From Clostridium magnum DSM 2767 (GTDB taxonomy: Bacteria; Bacillota; Clostridia; Clostridiales; Clostridiaceae), in assembly GCF_001623875.1 (NCBI RefSeq), contig NZ_LWAE01000001.1:1-64000 (forward strand): a stretch of 64,000 nt of DNA, in the 5' to 3' direction. Positions 1-14,203 of the stretch are shown here, one piece after another. The translations under genes and the position numbers were made by a program. Under the pieces are notes generated by a model, which was not told the origin of the DNA, did not search any database, and worked only from the letters and a program-made list of their open reading frames with translations. Every line of letters starts with the position of its first letter. Position 1 is the first letter of the stretch.

Positions 1-2785
<2,785 letters not shown>

Positions 2786-2842
2786 AGTTTGAATGCTCAT
2801 TACTGTTTTATTCACTACTAATATATAGTAGTTAAAGAATTG

Positions 2843-2896
2843 CTGGTTTAGTTTACTTAATAAAAATCATCTGATTTTTAACCTCTGTTTAATTTT
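2843..2896 (-). other. 16S processing stem, 5' arm (partner at 1213-1236)
   Basis: On the transcribed strand, AAAATTAAACAGAGG (complement of 2882-2896) is exactly complementary to CCTCTGTTTAATTTT downstream of 16S (complement of 1213-1227). A second block, CTAAACCAG (2843-2851), pairs with CTGGTTTAG (1228-1236). Between the blocks a small hairpin, AAAAATCA/TGATTTTT, can form. This is the long stem bracketing 16S that RNase III cleaves in bacterial pre-rRNA. The pairing is seen in the sequence; cleavage is inferred. Confidence 0.75.
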
Positions 2897-2930
2897 CAAG
2901 GATCATTTCGCTCATCTCAGCGACTTTTAT

Positions 2931-2959
2931 AGTTTATCATGTTAACTTAACTTTGTCAA
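2931..2959 (-). promoter_or_regulatory. rRNA operon promoter, proximal (P2)
   Basis: Reverse strand reads TTGACA (2954-2959), a 17-base spacer, then TAAACT (2931-2936) preceded by an extended -10 TG. The spacing and hexamers fit sigma-A. About 84 bp further upstream lies a nearly identical promoter. Confidence 0.75.
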
Positions 2960-3014
2960 CAACTTTTTTTAGTTGTTTTTGTTAACCTTTGTCACAACTT
3001 CATGCGACTTTTAT

Positions 3015-3043
3015 ATTTTATCATTTACTTTTAATCTTGTCAA
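3015..3043 (-). promoter_or_regulatory. rRNA operon promoter, distal (P1)
   Basis: Reverse strand reads TTGACA (3038-3043), a 17-base spacer and TAAAAT (3015-3020) with an upstream TG. The sequence around it, about 40 bp, is a diverged duplicate of the proximal promoter at 2931-2959. Tandem promoters are usual for clostridial rRNA operons. Positions 3101-3260 beyond it show no gene. Confidence 0.75.
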
Positions 3044-3265
3044 TATTTTTTTCTTAACTTGATTAATTTCTTTGCCGCATTTCCTTACGACAGATAGTAT
3101 TATATCAAATTTTTAAAAACCTAATTCTAATAAGTATTAATTTATAACAATTTATACCTCTATTCCTCATTAATCCTAATATTTTTTATGTTTTACTTAT
3201 ATAGATACACTAGGACATGTTTACCTGTTGATGAATTATATTATATGTCTCAATCAGATTAAAAT

Positions 3266-3300
3266 AAAAAATCTCTTAGAACACTCTAAGAGATTTTTTT
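3266..3300 (-). terminator. Intrinsic terminator after gyrA
   Basis: AATCTCTTAGA / TCTAAGAGATT forms a perfect stem with a four-base loop, flanked by A-runs on one side and T-runs on the other. It can terminate gyrA (minus) and would also work in the opposite direction. Confidence 0.85.
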
Positions 3301-3331
3301 AATAATAGAATAATCTTAATACTAATACTTC

Positions 3332-5815
3332 TTACTCATCACATTCAGCCAAATTATCAGTGTTATCTAATTCATCGTCACTTGACGCATCTACATCATC
3401 GCTACAATTTATTTTAGCAATAGCTACTACCTTCTGTTCATCTTCTGTCCTCATTAAAGTAACGCCCATTGCATTTCTGTTAGTAGTAGATATATCAGAA
3501 ACATTAAGTCTTATCGCTACGTTGCTGCTATTAATAAGCATCATTTCGTCTCCATCTTTTACCACTCTTGCACCAGCTATTAATCCAGTTTTTTCTGTTA
3601 TTTTATAAGTTATAATTCCCTTACCGCCTCTTCTATGAGCAGTATATTCAGAAATAGGTGTTCTTTTTCCGAATCCATTTTCACTTATAACTAAAACATC
3701 TTGGTCCTCTGCTACAATATCCATAGATACAGTTATATCACCATCTCTTAAAGTTATAGCTCTTACACCTGTGGCAGTTCTCCCCATAGGTCTTACATCT
3801 GTTTCCTTAAATCTTATAGCATAACCATTTCTAGTGAACATAATTATTTCACTTTCTCCTGTGGTCATCCTAACACCTATAAGTTCATCTCCATCTTTTA
3901 GGTTTATAGCATTTAATCCACTTTTTCTAATAGATGCATATTGACTCATTTGAGTTTTCTTAATTATTCCTTCTTTAGTTCCCATTATGAAATAGTTATT
4001 TTCCTCAAACTCTCTAAAGGTTATAACTGCCTGTATTTTTTCATCACTTTCAATAGGTATTAGGTTTATGATATTAGTTCCTTTCGCAGTTCTACCTGCA
4101 TCAGGTATCTCATATCCCTTTAACTTATGCACTCTTCCTCTATTTGTAAAGAATAGAATGTTATTATGGGTAGAAGTTATAAACATATGCTCTACAAAGT
4201 CATCCTCTTTTGTAGCCATTGCCTGTATTCCCTTTCCCCCTCTTTTTTGGGCAGAATAAGTATCTGCTGCGATTCTCTTTATATAACCAGCATGAGTAAG
4301 GGTTATTACAACTTCCTGTTCTTGTATTAGATCCTCTATGTTTATTTCATCATTATTTCTTTCTATTGCAGTTCTTCTTTCATCGCCATACTTACTTTTT
4401 ATCTCAATAAGTTCTTCTTTTATTATTTTTAAAACTAACTCTTCTTTTTCTAATATTTCTCTTAAATAGGCAATATTCTTCATTAACTCGTTATATTCTT
4501 GCTCAATCTTTTCTCTTTCTAGACCTGTAAGCCTTTGAAGTCTCATATCAAGTATAGCTTGTGCTTGCTTTTCTGAGAGATTAAACTCATTCATAAGACC
4601 GTTTCTTGCTTCTTCAGCATTTTTACAAGCTCTTATAAGATTAATAACTGCATCTATATGATCAAGTGCGATTTTTAATCCTTCTAAGATATGTGCTCTA
4701 GCGAGAGCCTTATCCAAATCAAATCTAGTTCTTCTTCTTATTACATCCTTTTGGAAATCTAAATAATGAACTAAAACCTGTTTTAAATTTAAAACTTGTG
4801 GTTCGTTATTTACTAGAGCAAGCATTATGATTCCAAAAGTATCTTGCATTTTAGTATGCTTATAGAGCTGATTTAATATTATATTAGGATTAGCATCTCT
4901 TTTTAGCTCTATTACAATTCTCATGCCATCTCTATCAGATTCATCTCTTATGTCTGATATGCCTTCTATTCTCTTATCCTTAACTAAATCTGCTATGTTC
5001 TCTATTAATTTTGCTTTATTAACTTGATAAGGTATTTCAGTTACAATAATTCTATGTCTTCCCTTTTCTTCCTCTATGTCAGCTTTTGCTCTTACAATAA
5101 CTTTTCCTCTTCCAGTTTCATAAGCAGATTTAATGCCAGCTGTACCAAGTATTATACCCGACGTTGGAAAATCTGGTCCTTTAATTTCTGCCATTAATTC
5201 TAAAATAGACGAATCAGGATTGTCGATAAGCATAACTATACCATTTATAACCTCAGTTAAGTTATGTGGCGGTATATTTGTGGCCATTCCAACTGCAATT
5301 CCAGCTGATCCATTAACAAGTAAGTTAGGGAATCTAGATGGTATTACAGATGGTTCTTGTTCCTCACCATCAAAGTTTGGAATAAAGTCCACTGTATTTT
5401 TATTTATATCCCTAAGCATTTCAAGAGTTATCTTACTCATTTTCGCCTCGGTATATCTCATTGCAGCAGCGCTGTCTCCATCAACAGATCCAAAATTTCC
5501 ATGACCGTTAACTAAGGTGTATCTTATGGAGAAATCTTGTGCCATTCTAACTAAGGCATCATAAACAGCTGTATCTCCATGGGGATGATATTTACCTAAA
5601 ACATCTCCAACAATTCTTGCACATTTTCTGTAACCTTTCTCAGGAGTTAACCCAAGCTCATACATAGAATAAAGAATTCTTCTATGTACAGGCTTTAATC
5701 CATCTCTTACATCTGGTAATGCACGACCTACAATAACACTCATAGCGTAATCTATATAACATTTTTTCATTTCATGGCTTATGTCTATTGGTAAAACTTT
5801 TCCTTGATTCAACAT
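3332..5815 (-). CDS. gyrA: DNA gyrase subunit A
   Basis: GyrA is the breakage-reunion subunit of the A2B2 type II topoisomerase that introduces negative supercoils ahead of the fork. The 827-residue protein has the usual length. The N-terminal half contains the quinolone-pocket segment [17 protein letters not shown] and the active-site tyrosine in [10 protein letters not shown]. The C-terminal half is a beta-pinwheel domain with a GyrA box (QKRGGKG) and repeated blade motifs. The ATG start is preceded by AGAGGTG. It lies 16 bp after gyrB, so the two are surely co-transcribed. The position equivalent to E. coli Ser83 is threonine, which occurs naturally in some clostridia. The C terminus is acidic (Asp/Glu-rich), as in many GyrA proteins. 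Confidence 0.98.
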   Translation of the reverse strand: MLNQGKVLPIDISHEMKKCYIDYAMSVIVGRALPDVRDGLKPVHRRILYSMYELGLTPEKGYRKCARIVGDVLGKYHPHGDTAVYDALVRMAQDFSIRYTLVNGHGNFGSVDGDSAAAMRYTEAKMSKITLEMLRDINKNTVDFIPNFDGEEQEPSVIPSRFPNLLVNGSAGIAVGMATNIPPHNLTEVINGIVMLIDNPDSSILELMAEIKGPDFPTSGIILGTAGIKSAYETGRGKVIVRAKADIEEEKGRHRIIVTEIPYQVNKAKLIENIADLVKDKRIEGISDIRDESDRDGMRIVIELKRDANPNIILNQLYKHTKMQDTFGIIMLALVNNEPQVLNLKQVLVHYLDFQKDVIRRRTRFDLDKALARAHILEGLKIALDHIDAVINLIRACKNAEEARNGLMNEFNLSEKQAQAILDMRLQRLTGLEREKIEQEYNELMKNIAYLREILEKEELVLKIIKEELIEIKSKYGDERRTAIERNNDEINIEDLIQEQEVVITLTHAGYIKRIAADTYSAQKRGGKGIQAMATKEDDFVEHMFITSTHNNILFFTNRGRVHKLKGYEIPDAGRTAKGTNIINLIPIESDEKIQAVITFREFEENNYFIMGTKEGIIKKTQMSQYASIRKSGLNAINLKDGDELIGVRMTTGESEIIMFTRNGYAIRFKETDVRPMGRTATGVRAITLRDGDITVSMDIVAEDQDVLVISENGFGKRTPISEYTAHRRGGKGIITYKITEKTGLIAGARVVKDGDEMMLINSSNVAIRLNVSDISTTNRNAMGVTLMRTEDEQKVVAIAKINCSDDVDASSDDELDNTDNLAECDE

Positions 5816-5831
5816 TAATTACACCTCTTTG

Positions 5832-7760
<1,929 letters not shown>

Positions 7761-8024
7761 CTAAGGCTCATAGTATAATGTTTCTGATCTCTTAGTTAAT
7801 GTAGATGATGATATAGGTGATAAATAAATTTTACTTTTTTTATCAACTTCAGCTATAATAAAGGATTTTGGTTTATCCTTAGTAATTCGTTGAACAAATC
7901 CATCTTCTTCTGCCATTCTTAAAAACTGAGTAGTATCTGAACTGTACATTGAAGTTTCTACGTCGAATATACCAATTATATCTTTTATAGGTACAACTAT
8001 ATTTTCACCTAAATGTAAAAACAT
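7761..8024 (-). CDS. remB: Extracellular matrix regulatory protein-like (DUF370, RemB/YaaB family)
   Basis: This 87-residue protein starts MFLHLGENIVVP and belongs to the DUF370 family, whose Bacillus members RemA and RemB are linked to biofilm matrix gene control. The position between recF and gyrB matches Bacillus yaaB (remB). I placed the start at the ATG at 8024 because AAAGGAG lies 8 bases before it. An in-frame TTG at 8042 would overlap that ribosome-binding site. The role in this organism is not known and is inferred only from synteny and family. Confidence 0.85.
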   Translation of the reverse strand: MFLHLGENIVVPIKDIIGIFDVETSMYSSDTTQFLRMAEEDGFVQRITKDKPKSFIIAEVDKKSKIYLSPISSSTLTKRSETLYYEP

Positions 8025-8045
8025 AATACAATCTCCTTTCAACTG

Positions 8046-9137
8046 TTAAACTTTATCTACAAATCCGCTTTTGACTAAAAATAATTGGGCCTCATCCTTC
8101 AAATAACTTTTTATATCTCCAATGCCAGTGCATGTTATAAAAGTTTGTATGTTATTAATAGAACTTAATATATATTTTTGTCTATTGGCATCAAGTTCTG
8201 ATAAAACATCATCAAGCAGTAACACGGGGTATTCCCCTGTAGTTTCTTTTATTATTTCTAAAGAGGCAAATTTAATAGTTAAAACTGAAGTTCTTTGCTG
8301 ACCTTGTGATCCAAAGATCTTAGTATCTATTCCATTTATTTTTATATCAAAATCATCCCTATGGGGTCCTAAAGAAGTTACTCTTTTTTCAAAATCCTTT
8401 TTTCTGCTGTTTATCAAGAGTTCTAAGATTTCATCTTCTGCCTTATCTATATTCTTTACAGGTGTTATGTATTTAAACTCTATATTTTCATTTCCAGAGG
8501 TTATATCTCTATGTATTCTTTTACCGCTTTCACTAAGCTTTGTTACATATTGATCTCTTAATTTTGTTATAAAACCTCCGTATTTACAAAGTTGCTCATC
8601 ATACACCTGAAGCATACCGCTATTTTGTTCATTCCATTTCTTTAATACAACATTTCTTTCATTTAGAACCTTATTATACTGAACTAAGTTATAATAGTAC
8701 TTTTTACTTAATTTACATAATTCAATATCTAAAAATTTCCTCCTAAAAGATGGTGATTCTTTAATAATTTTTAAATCCTCTGGAGAAAACATAACTACAT
8801 TCAATGTACCAATAAGTTCAGATATCTTATTAATCTTAATAGAGTTTACATTTATGCCCTTCTTGCCTTCTTTGAATATCTTTATTTCTATCTTTTTATC
8901 AAGTCTATTTTTATTAACATATATCTTTATGTAAGCTTCATTCCCATTCCAGCTTATCAGTTCTTTATCCTTATTGGTTCTTGGTGACTTTCCAATACTG
9001 CAATAATATATACTTTCTAAAATATTAGTTTTTCCTTGAGCATTATCTCCTACAAAAACATTTATATTTCTATTTAATTCTATGTTTAATTGTTTATAGT
9101 TTCTAAAATTAATAAGTTGTAAATATTTAATATACAT
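8046..9137 (-). CDS. recF: DNA replication and repair protein RecF
   Basis: RecF is an SMC-like ATPase that helps load RecA at gapped DNA with RecO and RecR. The 363-residue protein has an N-terminal Walker A (GDNAQGKTN), the ABC signature region around SQGQQRTSVL, and Walker B (VLLLDDVLSELD) near the C terminus. The length is normal. It lies directly upstream of remB and downstream of the S4-domain gene, as in other Firmicute origins. Confidence 0.97.
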   Translation of the reverse strand: MYIKYLQLINFRNYKQLNIELNRNINVFVGDNAQGKTNILESIYYCSIGKSPRTNKDKELISWNGNEAYIKIYVNKNRLDKKIEIKIFKEGKKGINVNSIKINKISELIGTLNVVMFSPEDLKIIKESPSFRRKFLDIELCKLSKKYYYNLVQYNKVLNERNVVLKKWNEQNSGMLQVYDEQLCKYGGFITKLRDQYVTKLSESGKRIHRDITSGNENIEFKYITPVKNIDKAEDEILELLINSRKKDFEKRVTSLGPHRDDFDIKINGIDTKIFGSQGQQRTSVLTIKFASLEIIKETTGEYPVLLLDDVLSELDANRQKYILSSINNIQTFITCTGIGDIKSYLKDEAQLFLVKSGFVDKV

Positions 9138-9236
9138 AATTAAAACACCTAAATATAATTATATCACAATATAGGTAATTAACAATTAACAATAAAAAGT
9201 CACTAAATTATAATTAAAATTATATAAATCTGCAAA

Positions 9237-9443
9237 CTATATTACTTTATAAGTTTCACCATTAAATTCTACTATGTCTTCTTTGGTTAATTTTTTTCCT
9301 CTTCTTGTTTCAATTTCTCCATTAACCTTAACTTGACCGTCTTGTATTAGTATTTTAGCTTCGGATCCTAAAGAAACAGCCCCAGACCATTTTAAAAATG
9401 AATCTAATTTTATAATATCAGTATTTATTTTAATTTCTTGCAT
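9237..9443 (-). CDS. yaaA: S4-domain RNA-binding protein YaaA
   Basis: A 68-residue protein made almost entirely of an S4 domain (KLDSFLKWSGAV, then GQVKVNGEIETRRGKKL). It lies between dnaN and recF, which identifies it as the YaaA family of S4 proteins. The Bacillus homologue has been tied to ribosome assembly. The ATG start follows GAAAGG. A gap of about 100 bp separates it from recF. Confidence 0.9.
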   Translation of the reverse strand: MQEIKINTDIIKLDSFLKWSGAVSLGSEAKILIQDGQVKVNGEIETRRGKKLTKEDIVEFNGETYKVI

Positions 9444-9466
9444 TTTTTACCGACCTTTCTTAAATC

Positions 9467-10570
9467 TTAATTATTTAATAATCTTACAGGAAGTACTAAA
9501 TAGGTGCAATTATTTATATCACTATTTTTAATTACACATGGACTTACGCTGCTTGAAAACTCCATTGTAATTTCTTCTTCCTCCATTATCTTTAGTACAT
9601 CTATAAGGTATTTAGAGTTAAATGCAATTTGAAGGGATTGACCTTGCAAAATTATGCTCATCTCTTCTCTTACCATTCCTAATTGAGAATTAGAGGTTAT
9701 AACCATGTTATCTTCTTCTATACTTAACTTGATAAGGTTTGTATTACTATCCTTAGCCATAAGAGAAGCTCTTTCGATACAGTGCAATAGCTCAGATCTT
9801 TTTGCTACAACTTTTAGATTAAATTCTGTTGGAATTATTGAGCTATATTTTATAAACTCACCTTCCAGTAATCTAGATATAACTTTAGTTTCTCCTAAAC
9901 TAAACAAAATATGGTTAGGAGTAAAAGTTATATTTACGTTTTTATCATCATCTTCTAGTATTTTTGAAACTTCATTTAAAGTTTTACCTGGAATTACTGC
10001 ACTTATTGTGTTATCTGATCTTAATTCTTCTGACCTTAAGGCTAATCTATAGCCATCTAGCGCGACTAAATTCAAGTTTTTATTATTAATCTCAAACAGT
10101 ACTCCAGTAAGTACAGGTCTTGTTTCATCTTGAGCAGTGGCAAAAATAGTTCCCCTTATCATGTGTTTTAGTATTCTTTGAGAAACAGAAAATATCATGT
10201 TTTCATTTATATTAGGAAGCACAGGAAAGTCTTCTGCATTCATATGAATAAGAGAAAATCTAGATTTTTGACATAATATTTCTATTGAGTTATTTTCTAT
10301 AGTATTTATATGTATTGTATCATTAGGAAGTTTTCTTATAATTTCTCCAAAAAGCTTAGCATCAATAACTATACTACCTTCCTCTAATATGTCGGCTCTT
10401 ACTTTTGTTTCTATGCTTAAGTCAATATCTGATCCTGTTAAAATAATTTCATTTCCCTTAGTCTGTAATACTATTCCATTTAAGATAGGCATTGTAGATT
10501 TTCCTGTAACAGCTTTTTGAACTGTGGATATACCATCTTGTAGTATAGATTTTTCACATGTGAATCTCAT
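9467..10570 (-). CDS. dnaN: DNA polymerase III beta subunit (sliding clamp)
   Basis: The protein has 367 residues, the standard clamp length, with the three repeated clamp domains. Recognisable stretches are KSTMPILNGIVLQ near the N terminus, FATAQDETRPVLTGVL in the middle and the C-terminal YLVLPVRLLNN. It tethers the replicative polymerase and many repair proteins to DNA. The ATG start is preceded by AAGGAGG. The gene is separated from dnaA by a 260-bp intergenic stretch that is part of the origin. Confidence 0.98.
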   Translation of the reverse strand: MRFTCEKSILQDGISTVQKAVTGKSTMPILNGIVLQTKGNEIILTGSDIDLSIETKVRADILEEGSIVIDAKLFGEIIRKLPNDTIHINTIENNSIEILCQKSRFSLIHMNAEDFPVLPNINENMIFSVSQRILKHMIRGTIFATAQDETRPVLTGVLFEINNKNLNLVALDGYRLALRSEELRSDNTISAVIPGKTLNEVSKILEDDDKNVNITFTPNHILFSLGETKVISRLLEGEFIKYSSIIPTEFNLKVVAKRSELLHCIERASLMAKDSNTNLIKLSIEEDNMVITSNSQLGMVREEMSIILQGQSLQIAFNSKYLIDVLKIMEEEEITMEFSSSVSPCVIKNSDINNCTYLVLPVRLLNN

Positions 10571-10830
10571 ATTAAATCCTCCTTATTCACAATATAATTT
10601 TTAGATAAATAGATTAGATAATTAATATTTTTATAGTAGTAATAGTAGTAGGGGCTGTGATTATGTGGATAACCCCCCTAGCCATTGAAAGCGCTCAAAA
10701 AACGGAAAAAAATAAGTGTGGATAAGTAAATCATAAATAATTGACTTTATCCACAGTATTAAAAAAATAAAGTTGAATATTTTATTATCCACAATGTATT
10801 ATATAATTAATATAAACAGATGTTAATATT
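10571..10830. other. Replication origin, dnaA-dnaN part (DnaA boxes and unwinding element)
   Basis: This intergenic stretch holds four perfect TTATCCACA DnaA boxes: 10664-10672 and 10717-10725 (read as TGTGGATAA) and 10747-10755 and 10785-10793 (read as TTATCCACA). A weaker box abuts the first on its left. Next to them are a GC-rich spacer, a run of trinucleotides (10634-10651) and a very AT-rich tract. This matches the incC plus unwinding-element half of the bipartite Bacillus origin. Confidence 0.9.
10634..10651 (+). other. DnaA-trio unwinding element
   Basis: Six consecutive trinucleotides, TAG-TAG-TAA-TAG-TAG-TAG, are followed by GGGC and then DnaA boxes at 10656-10672. The order trio, GC-rich cluster, DnaA box is that of the basal unwinding system described in Bacillus subtilis, in which a DnaA filament is passed from boxes to single-stranded trios to open the duplex. 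Confidence 0.85.
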
Positions 10831-12180
10831 TTATTTTTGATTTATTCTTTTGGTAAGATCATTTACTGCATTTTGTAGGCTTTCATCAACTTTTAAGTTT
10901 GATGATATTTTTTCATATGCATGGATTACTGTGGTATGATCTCTTCCACCAAACTCTTCTCCTATTTTAGGAAGGGACATATCTGTAAGTTTTCTACTTA
11001 GGTACATCGCGATTTGTCTTGGAAATGCTACATTCCTTGTTCTTCTAGAAGACTTCAAGTCATCAACCTTTAAATTAAAGTAATTTGCAACTACATCTTG
11101 AATTAGATCTATAGTTACTTGTTTTGATTGTTTGCTTGATATTATATCTTTTAAAGCCTCAGCTGCTAATTCTACACTTACATCTTTATTTGTTAAAGAA
11201 GAAAAAGCTACAATTCTTATTAGTGCACCTTCAAGTTCTCGTATATTTGATTTAATTTTTGTAGCGATATAAACCATGACTTCATTTGGGATATTTAAGT
11301 TCTCTACATCTGCTTTCTTTTTTAGAATTGCCATTCTTGTTTCAAAATCTGGTGCTTGAATATCAGCTATAAGGCCCCATTCAAATCTGGATCTTAGTCT
11401 GTCTTCAAGAGTAGGTATTTCTTTTGGTGGCCTATCACTTGAAAGAATTATTTGTTTATTTGATTCATGTAATGCATTAAAGGTATGGAAAAACTCTTCT
11501 TGAGTTCGTTCCTTACCTGCTATGAACTGAATATCATCAATTAATAGTACATCTATGTTTCTGTATTTGTTTCTAAAATCTACGTTTTTATCATCTTTAA
11601 TGGAATTTATCAATTCATTTGTAAATTTTTCAGAAGAAACATAAACAACTTTTGATTTTGGATTGTTTTGTAATATATAATGTCCTATAGCGTGCATTAA
11701 GTGTGTTTTTCCAAGACCAACTCCCCCATATATAAATAAGGGATTATATGCTTTAGCTGGAGCTTCTGCTACCGCCAAAGAAGCTGCATGAGCGAACCTG
11801 TTACTATTACCTATAACGAAAGAATCAAAAGTATATTTTGGATTTAACATAGTAGACATTTCATCATTAACTACAATTTTTGATTTAGGTTCTTTTTTGT
11901 GTTTTGATTCTGTTGAATCTATAGCCTCCTCAGACATTATAAGAAACTCTACATTATATTTTTTTGATGTAATAAGCTTTAAAGCATTTATTATTAAATC
12001 TTTATATCTACTGTCAAGTATTCCACGAGTAAAGTCATTTGGAACACTTAACTTAACTGAATCATCTTCTATAGATATAGGTGTTATACTTTTAATCCAG
12101 GTATTAAAGCTTACTTCGGTAAGTTCACCTTTTATTATATTTAAAGTCTTTTCCCATATTTCTTTTGGATGGGCATTCAT
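10831..12180 (-). CDS. dnaA: Chromosomal replication initiator protein DnaA
   Basis: DnaA binds the boxes in oriC and opens it. The protein is 449 residues: an N-terminal helicase-interaction domain ([14 protein letters not shown]), a variable linker, an AAA+ domain with Walker [10 protein letters not shown] and Walker [10 protein letters not shown], and a C-terminal box-binding domain with the signature [16 protein letters not shown] placed the start at the ATG at 12180 because a GGAGG lies 7-8 bases before it; a longer in-frame start at 12219 has no comparable site. DnaA boxes flank the gene on both sides, so it is probably autoregulated. Confidence 0.98.
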   Translation of the reverse strand: MNAHPKEIWEKTLNIIKGELTEVSFNTWIKSITPISIEDDSVKLSVPNDFTRGILDSRYKDLIINALKLITSKKYNVEFLIMSEEAIDSTESKHKKEPKSKIVVNDEMSTMLNPKYTFDSFVIGNSNRFAHAASLAVAEAPAKAYNPLFIYGGVGLGKTHLMHAIGHYILQNNPKSKVVYVSSEKFTNELINSIKDDKNVDFRNKYRNIDVLLIDDIQFIAGKERTQEEFFHTFNALHESNKQIILSSDRPPKEIPTLEDRLRSRFEWGLIADIQAPDFETRMAILKKKADVENLNIPNEVMVYIATKIKSNIRELEGALIRIVAFSSLTNKDVSVELAAEALKDIISSKQSKQVTIDLIQDVVANYFNLKVDDLKSSRRTRNVAFPRQIAMYLSRKLTDMSLPKIGEEFGGRDHTTVIHAYEKISSNLKVDESLQNAVNDLTKRINQK

Positions 12181-12608
12181 CTTATATCCTCCAGTCTTGA
12201 ATAAAAAAATATAATTCACAGTATTTAAACATAATTATAAACACCATTATATTTTCTTGACAAATGTTCATTAAAATATTCACATGTTAATAATTTTTGT
12301 TAATAATAAAGATTAGAAGATATTATCAACATAATCAAAAAAAAAGTATTAACACCACTATAGAGTGAATAATGTCATGAAATTAGTCAAAAATATCAAA
12401 TGTAAATAATAATTTATAAACATATTAAACAAGTTATTCACAAAATTATTCACAGGTGTGGATAATTTGTACCTTTTTAGAGTTATTCACAACTCTCTAT
12501 TAATAATATCAAAACCATGCAACCTATTCAAGAAGTTATCCACAAAAAAAGTAATAAATAATATCAACAGGTAGTTTTTTATACATTTTGGTAGTTGCAC
12601 AATTTATG
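12181..12608. other. Replication origin, dnaA-rpmH part (DnaA box cluster)
   Basis: This gene-free AT-rich region upstream of dnaA contains DnaA boxes at 12434-12442, 12446-12454 and 12483-12491 (TTATTCACA), at 12457-12465 (TGTGGATAA) and at 12536-12544 (TTATCCACA), plus a one-mismatch box near 12277. It corresponds to the incA/incB half of a Bacillus-type bipartite origin. A probable dnaA -10 hexamer (TATAAT on the minus strand, 12246-12251) also lies here. Confidence 0.88.
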
Positions 12609-12637
12609 TTGACATCGGAACTTCGTGAATATATAAT
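12609..12637 (+). promoter_or_regulatory. Consensus sigma-A promoter of rpmH
   Basis: TTGACA (12609-12614), a 17-base spacer and TATAAT (12632-12637) match both sigma-A hexamers perfectly. It leaves a leader of about 130 bases before rpmH. Confidence 0.9.
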
Positions 12638-12678
12638 TTAATAGTGAAACTTTAAAATGCAATAAGCGAGCCAATTAC

Positions 12679-12710
12679 TTTACAGTAAATAAGCCTCGTT
12701 TACAGTAAAT
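12679..12710 (+). repeat. Two direct copies of a palindromic 12-mer in the rpmH leader
   Basis: TTTACAGTAAAT occurs at 12679-12690 and again at 12699-12710. Each copy is nearly self-complementary around a central A, so in RNA the two copies could pair with each other, and in DNA they could be a tandem protein site. No known regulator is recognised. Confidence 0.6.
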
Positions 12711-12775
12711 ATCCTCAAAAGCTTAAGTAGTGTGGAGAGGGAAATATAGCTTACTTAAAAGGGGGTGTATGTAGT

Positions 12776-12910
12776 ATGTTTATGACTTATCAACCAAAAA
12801 AGAAACAAAGAAAGAAAGAGCATGGTTTCAGAAAGAGAATGAGTTCAGCTTCAGGAAGAAATGTTCTTAAGAGAAGAAGACAAAAAGGTAGAAAGAGATT
12901 AACAGCATAA
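12776..12910 (+). CDS. rpmH: 50S ribosomal protein L34
   Basis: The 44-residue, highly basic protein has the L34 signature HGFRKRM and ends GRKRLTA. The start at 12776 gives the standard L34 length and follows a GGGGGTG site. L34 is a small component of the large ribosomal subunit. The gene heads the rightward cluster rpmH-rnpA-yidD-yidC-jag at the origin and has a consensus promoter at 12609-12637. Confidence 0.97.
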   Translation: MFMTYQPKKKQRKKEHGFRKRMSSASGRNVLKRRRQKGRKRLTA

Positions 12911-12911
12911 G

Positions 12912-12950
12912 GGCCGCTTTTGTGGCCTTTTTCTGCAACTGCAGAAAAAA
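12912..12950 (+). terminator. Paired hairpins between rpmH and rnpA (attenuator-like)
   Basis: Hairpin 1, GGCCGC-TTTT-GTGGCC (12912-12927) followed by TTTTT, looks like an intrinsic terminator. Its T-run is also the 5' arm of hairpin 2, TTTTTCTGC-AACT-GCAGAAAAA (12928-12949), whose 3' arm abuts the rnpA ribosome-binding site. It may limit rnpA expression relative to rpmH or act as an RNA-processing site. Confidence 0.6.
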
Positions 12951-12963
12951 AGGAGCAAAGTAA

Positions 12964-13296
12964 ATGAAAGAGAATAGAATACGAAAAAATGTGGAATTTA
13001 GAGCTGTATATAGAAGAGGAAAATCTTTTTCTAATCATTTACTAGTCCTATATATATATAAGAATAGAAAGAATATAAATAGGATAGGTGTATCTGTAAG
13101 TAAAAAAGTAGGTAAAAGTGTTGTTAGGAATAGAGTGAAGAGATTAATTAAAGAGTGTTATAGATTAGAGAGTAGTAGACTAAATACAGGATATGATTTT
13201 GTTTTTATAGCTAGAAGTGCTGCAAATGATAAAGGCTATAATGATATAAATGATGCTGTTAAAAATCTTTTTAAAAGGGCAGGTCTATACAATTAA
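12964..13296 (+). CDS. rnpA: Ribonuclease P protein component
   Basis: This 110-residue basic protein assists the catalytic RNase P RNA in 5' maturation of tRNA. The family signature is [13 protein letters not shown] around residues 56-68, with the N-terminal [16 protein letters not shown]. The ATG follows AAAGGAG. The stop codon is immediately followed by the yidD start, and rpmH lies upstream, a near-universal arrangement. Confidence 0.97.
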   Translation: MKENRIRKNVEFRAVYRRGKSFSNHLLVLYIYKNRKNINRIGVSVSKKVGKSVVRNRVKRLIKECYRLESSRLNTGYDFVFIARSAANDKGYNDINDAVKNLFKRAGLYN

Positions 13297-13506
13297 ATGA
13301 AAGAATTTTTAGTTTTTTTAGTTAAGTTTTATAGGAAAAATATTTCTCCTTTAAAAAGGCCATGTTGTAGGTTTTATCCAAGTTGTTCTCAATATACTTT
13401 AGAAGCTCTGCAGAAATATGGTGTTTTAAAAGGAGGATTTATGGCCATAAAAAGAATATTAAGGTGTAATCCTTTTAATGAGGGTGGATATGACCCGGTT
13501 AAATAA
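13297..13506 (+). CDS. yidD: Membrane protein insertion efficiency factor YidD
   Basis: A 69-residue protein of the YidD family with the characteristic [20 protein letters not shown] motif and the C-terminal [13 protein letters not shown]. YidD is a small inner-face membrane-associated protein that helps YidC-dependent insertion. It starts directly after the rnpA stop codon and precedes yidC by about 20 bp, so it is part of the same transcript. Confidence 0.95.
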   Translation: MKEFLVFLVKFYRKNISPLKRPCCRFYPSCSQYTLEALQKYGVLKGGFMAIKRILRCNPFNEGGYDPVK

Positions 13507-13526
13507 ATCGTCAGGAGGTTTATAGT

Positions 13527-14192
13527 TTGAATTTTTCGTTTTTAAATAATACTTTTGTTCAATTTTTTGAGTTTGTGCATCAAAGTATAAGTTTAATATT
13601 CCCAAGTAAAAATGTTTCTTATGGTATGGCTATTATTTTAGTGACAGTTATAATTAGGCTTATATTGCTTCCTTTAAATATAAAGCAGACTAAGTCTTCA
13701 ATAGCTATGAATGAATTACAGCCAGAAACTAAAAAAATACAGGATAAATACAAAAATGATCCACAAAAAGCTCAGCAAGAAATTATGAAGCTATATAAAG
13801 AAAAAGGTGCTAATCCTCTTAGTGGATGCTTGCCAATGCTTATACAATGGCCAATTTTTATAGCACTTTATTATGTTTTCAATAACTTACAGGGCATAAG
13901 CGGAGTTCATTTCTTATGGATAAATGATTTAGCTAAGAGAGATATTGTTCTTGCAGTTCTTTCTGGTATAACTACATATTTTTCAGGAGCATTAATGATG
14001 CCGGCAGGTAATAGCGCGCAAGCAAAACAATCAGCTACGATGAATATAAGTATGTCAGTATTTATGATATTTATTAGTTGGAGTTTAAGATCAGCCTTGG
14101 TATTATATTGGGTAGTAAATAATTTAATTCAAATAGCACAAACATTAGTAATGAAAAAAATGGGTATACATAAAAGCACTAAAAATGCCTAG
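13527..14192 (+). CDS. yidC: Membrane protein insertase YidC/Oxa1 family
   Basis: A 221-residue polytopic protein. A hydrophobic segment (YGMAIILVTVIIRLILLPL) carries the conserved arginine of the hydrophilic groove. It is followed by a charged cytoplasmic hairpin (QPETKKIQDKYKNDPQKAQQ) and further membrane segments. Unlike the Bacillus homologues there is no obvious lipoprotein signal cysteine. The start is TTG with AGGAGG upstream. It inserts membrane proteins alone or with the Sec translocon. Confidence 0.95.
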   Translation: MNFSFLNNTFVQFFEFVHQSISLIFPSKNVSYGMAIILVTVIIRLILLPLNIKQTKSSIAMNELQPETKKIQDKYKNDPQKAQQEIMKLYKEKGANPLSGCLPMLIQWPIFIALYYVFNNLQGISGVHFLWINDLAKRDIVLAVLSGITTYFSGALMMPAGNSAQAKQSATMNISMSVFMIFISWSLRSALVLYWVVNNLIQIAQTLVMKKMGIHKSTKNA

Positions 14193-14203
14193 GGGGTGAT
14201 GGT

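Noticed and set aside
3332..5815. Threonine at the position of E. coli GyrA Ser83 as a resistance mutation
   Set aside because: Thr is the natural residue here in some clostridia, so it is not evidence of acquired quinolone resistance.
12790..13038. Minus-strand 82-codon frame across rpmH and rnpA
   Set aside because: It is antisense to two certain genes, has no ribosome-binding site, and its composition reflects the complement of lysine-rich coding sequence.
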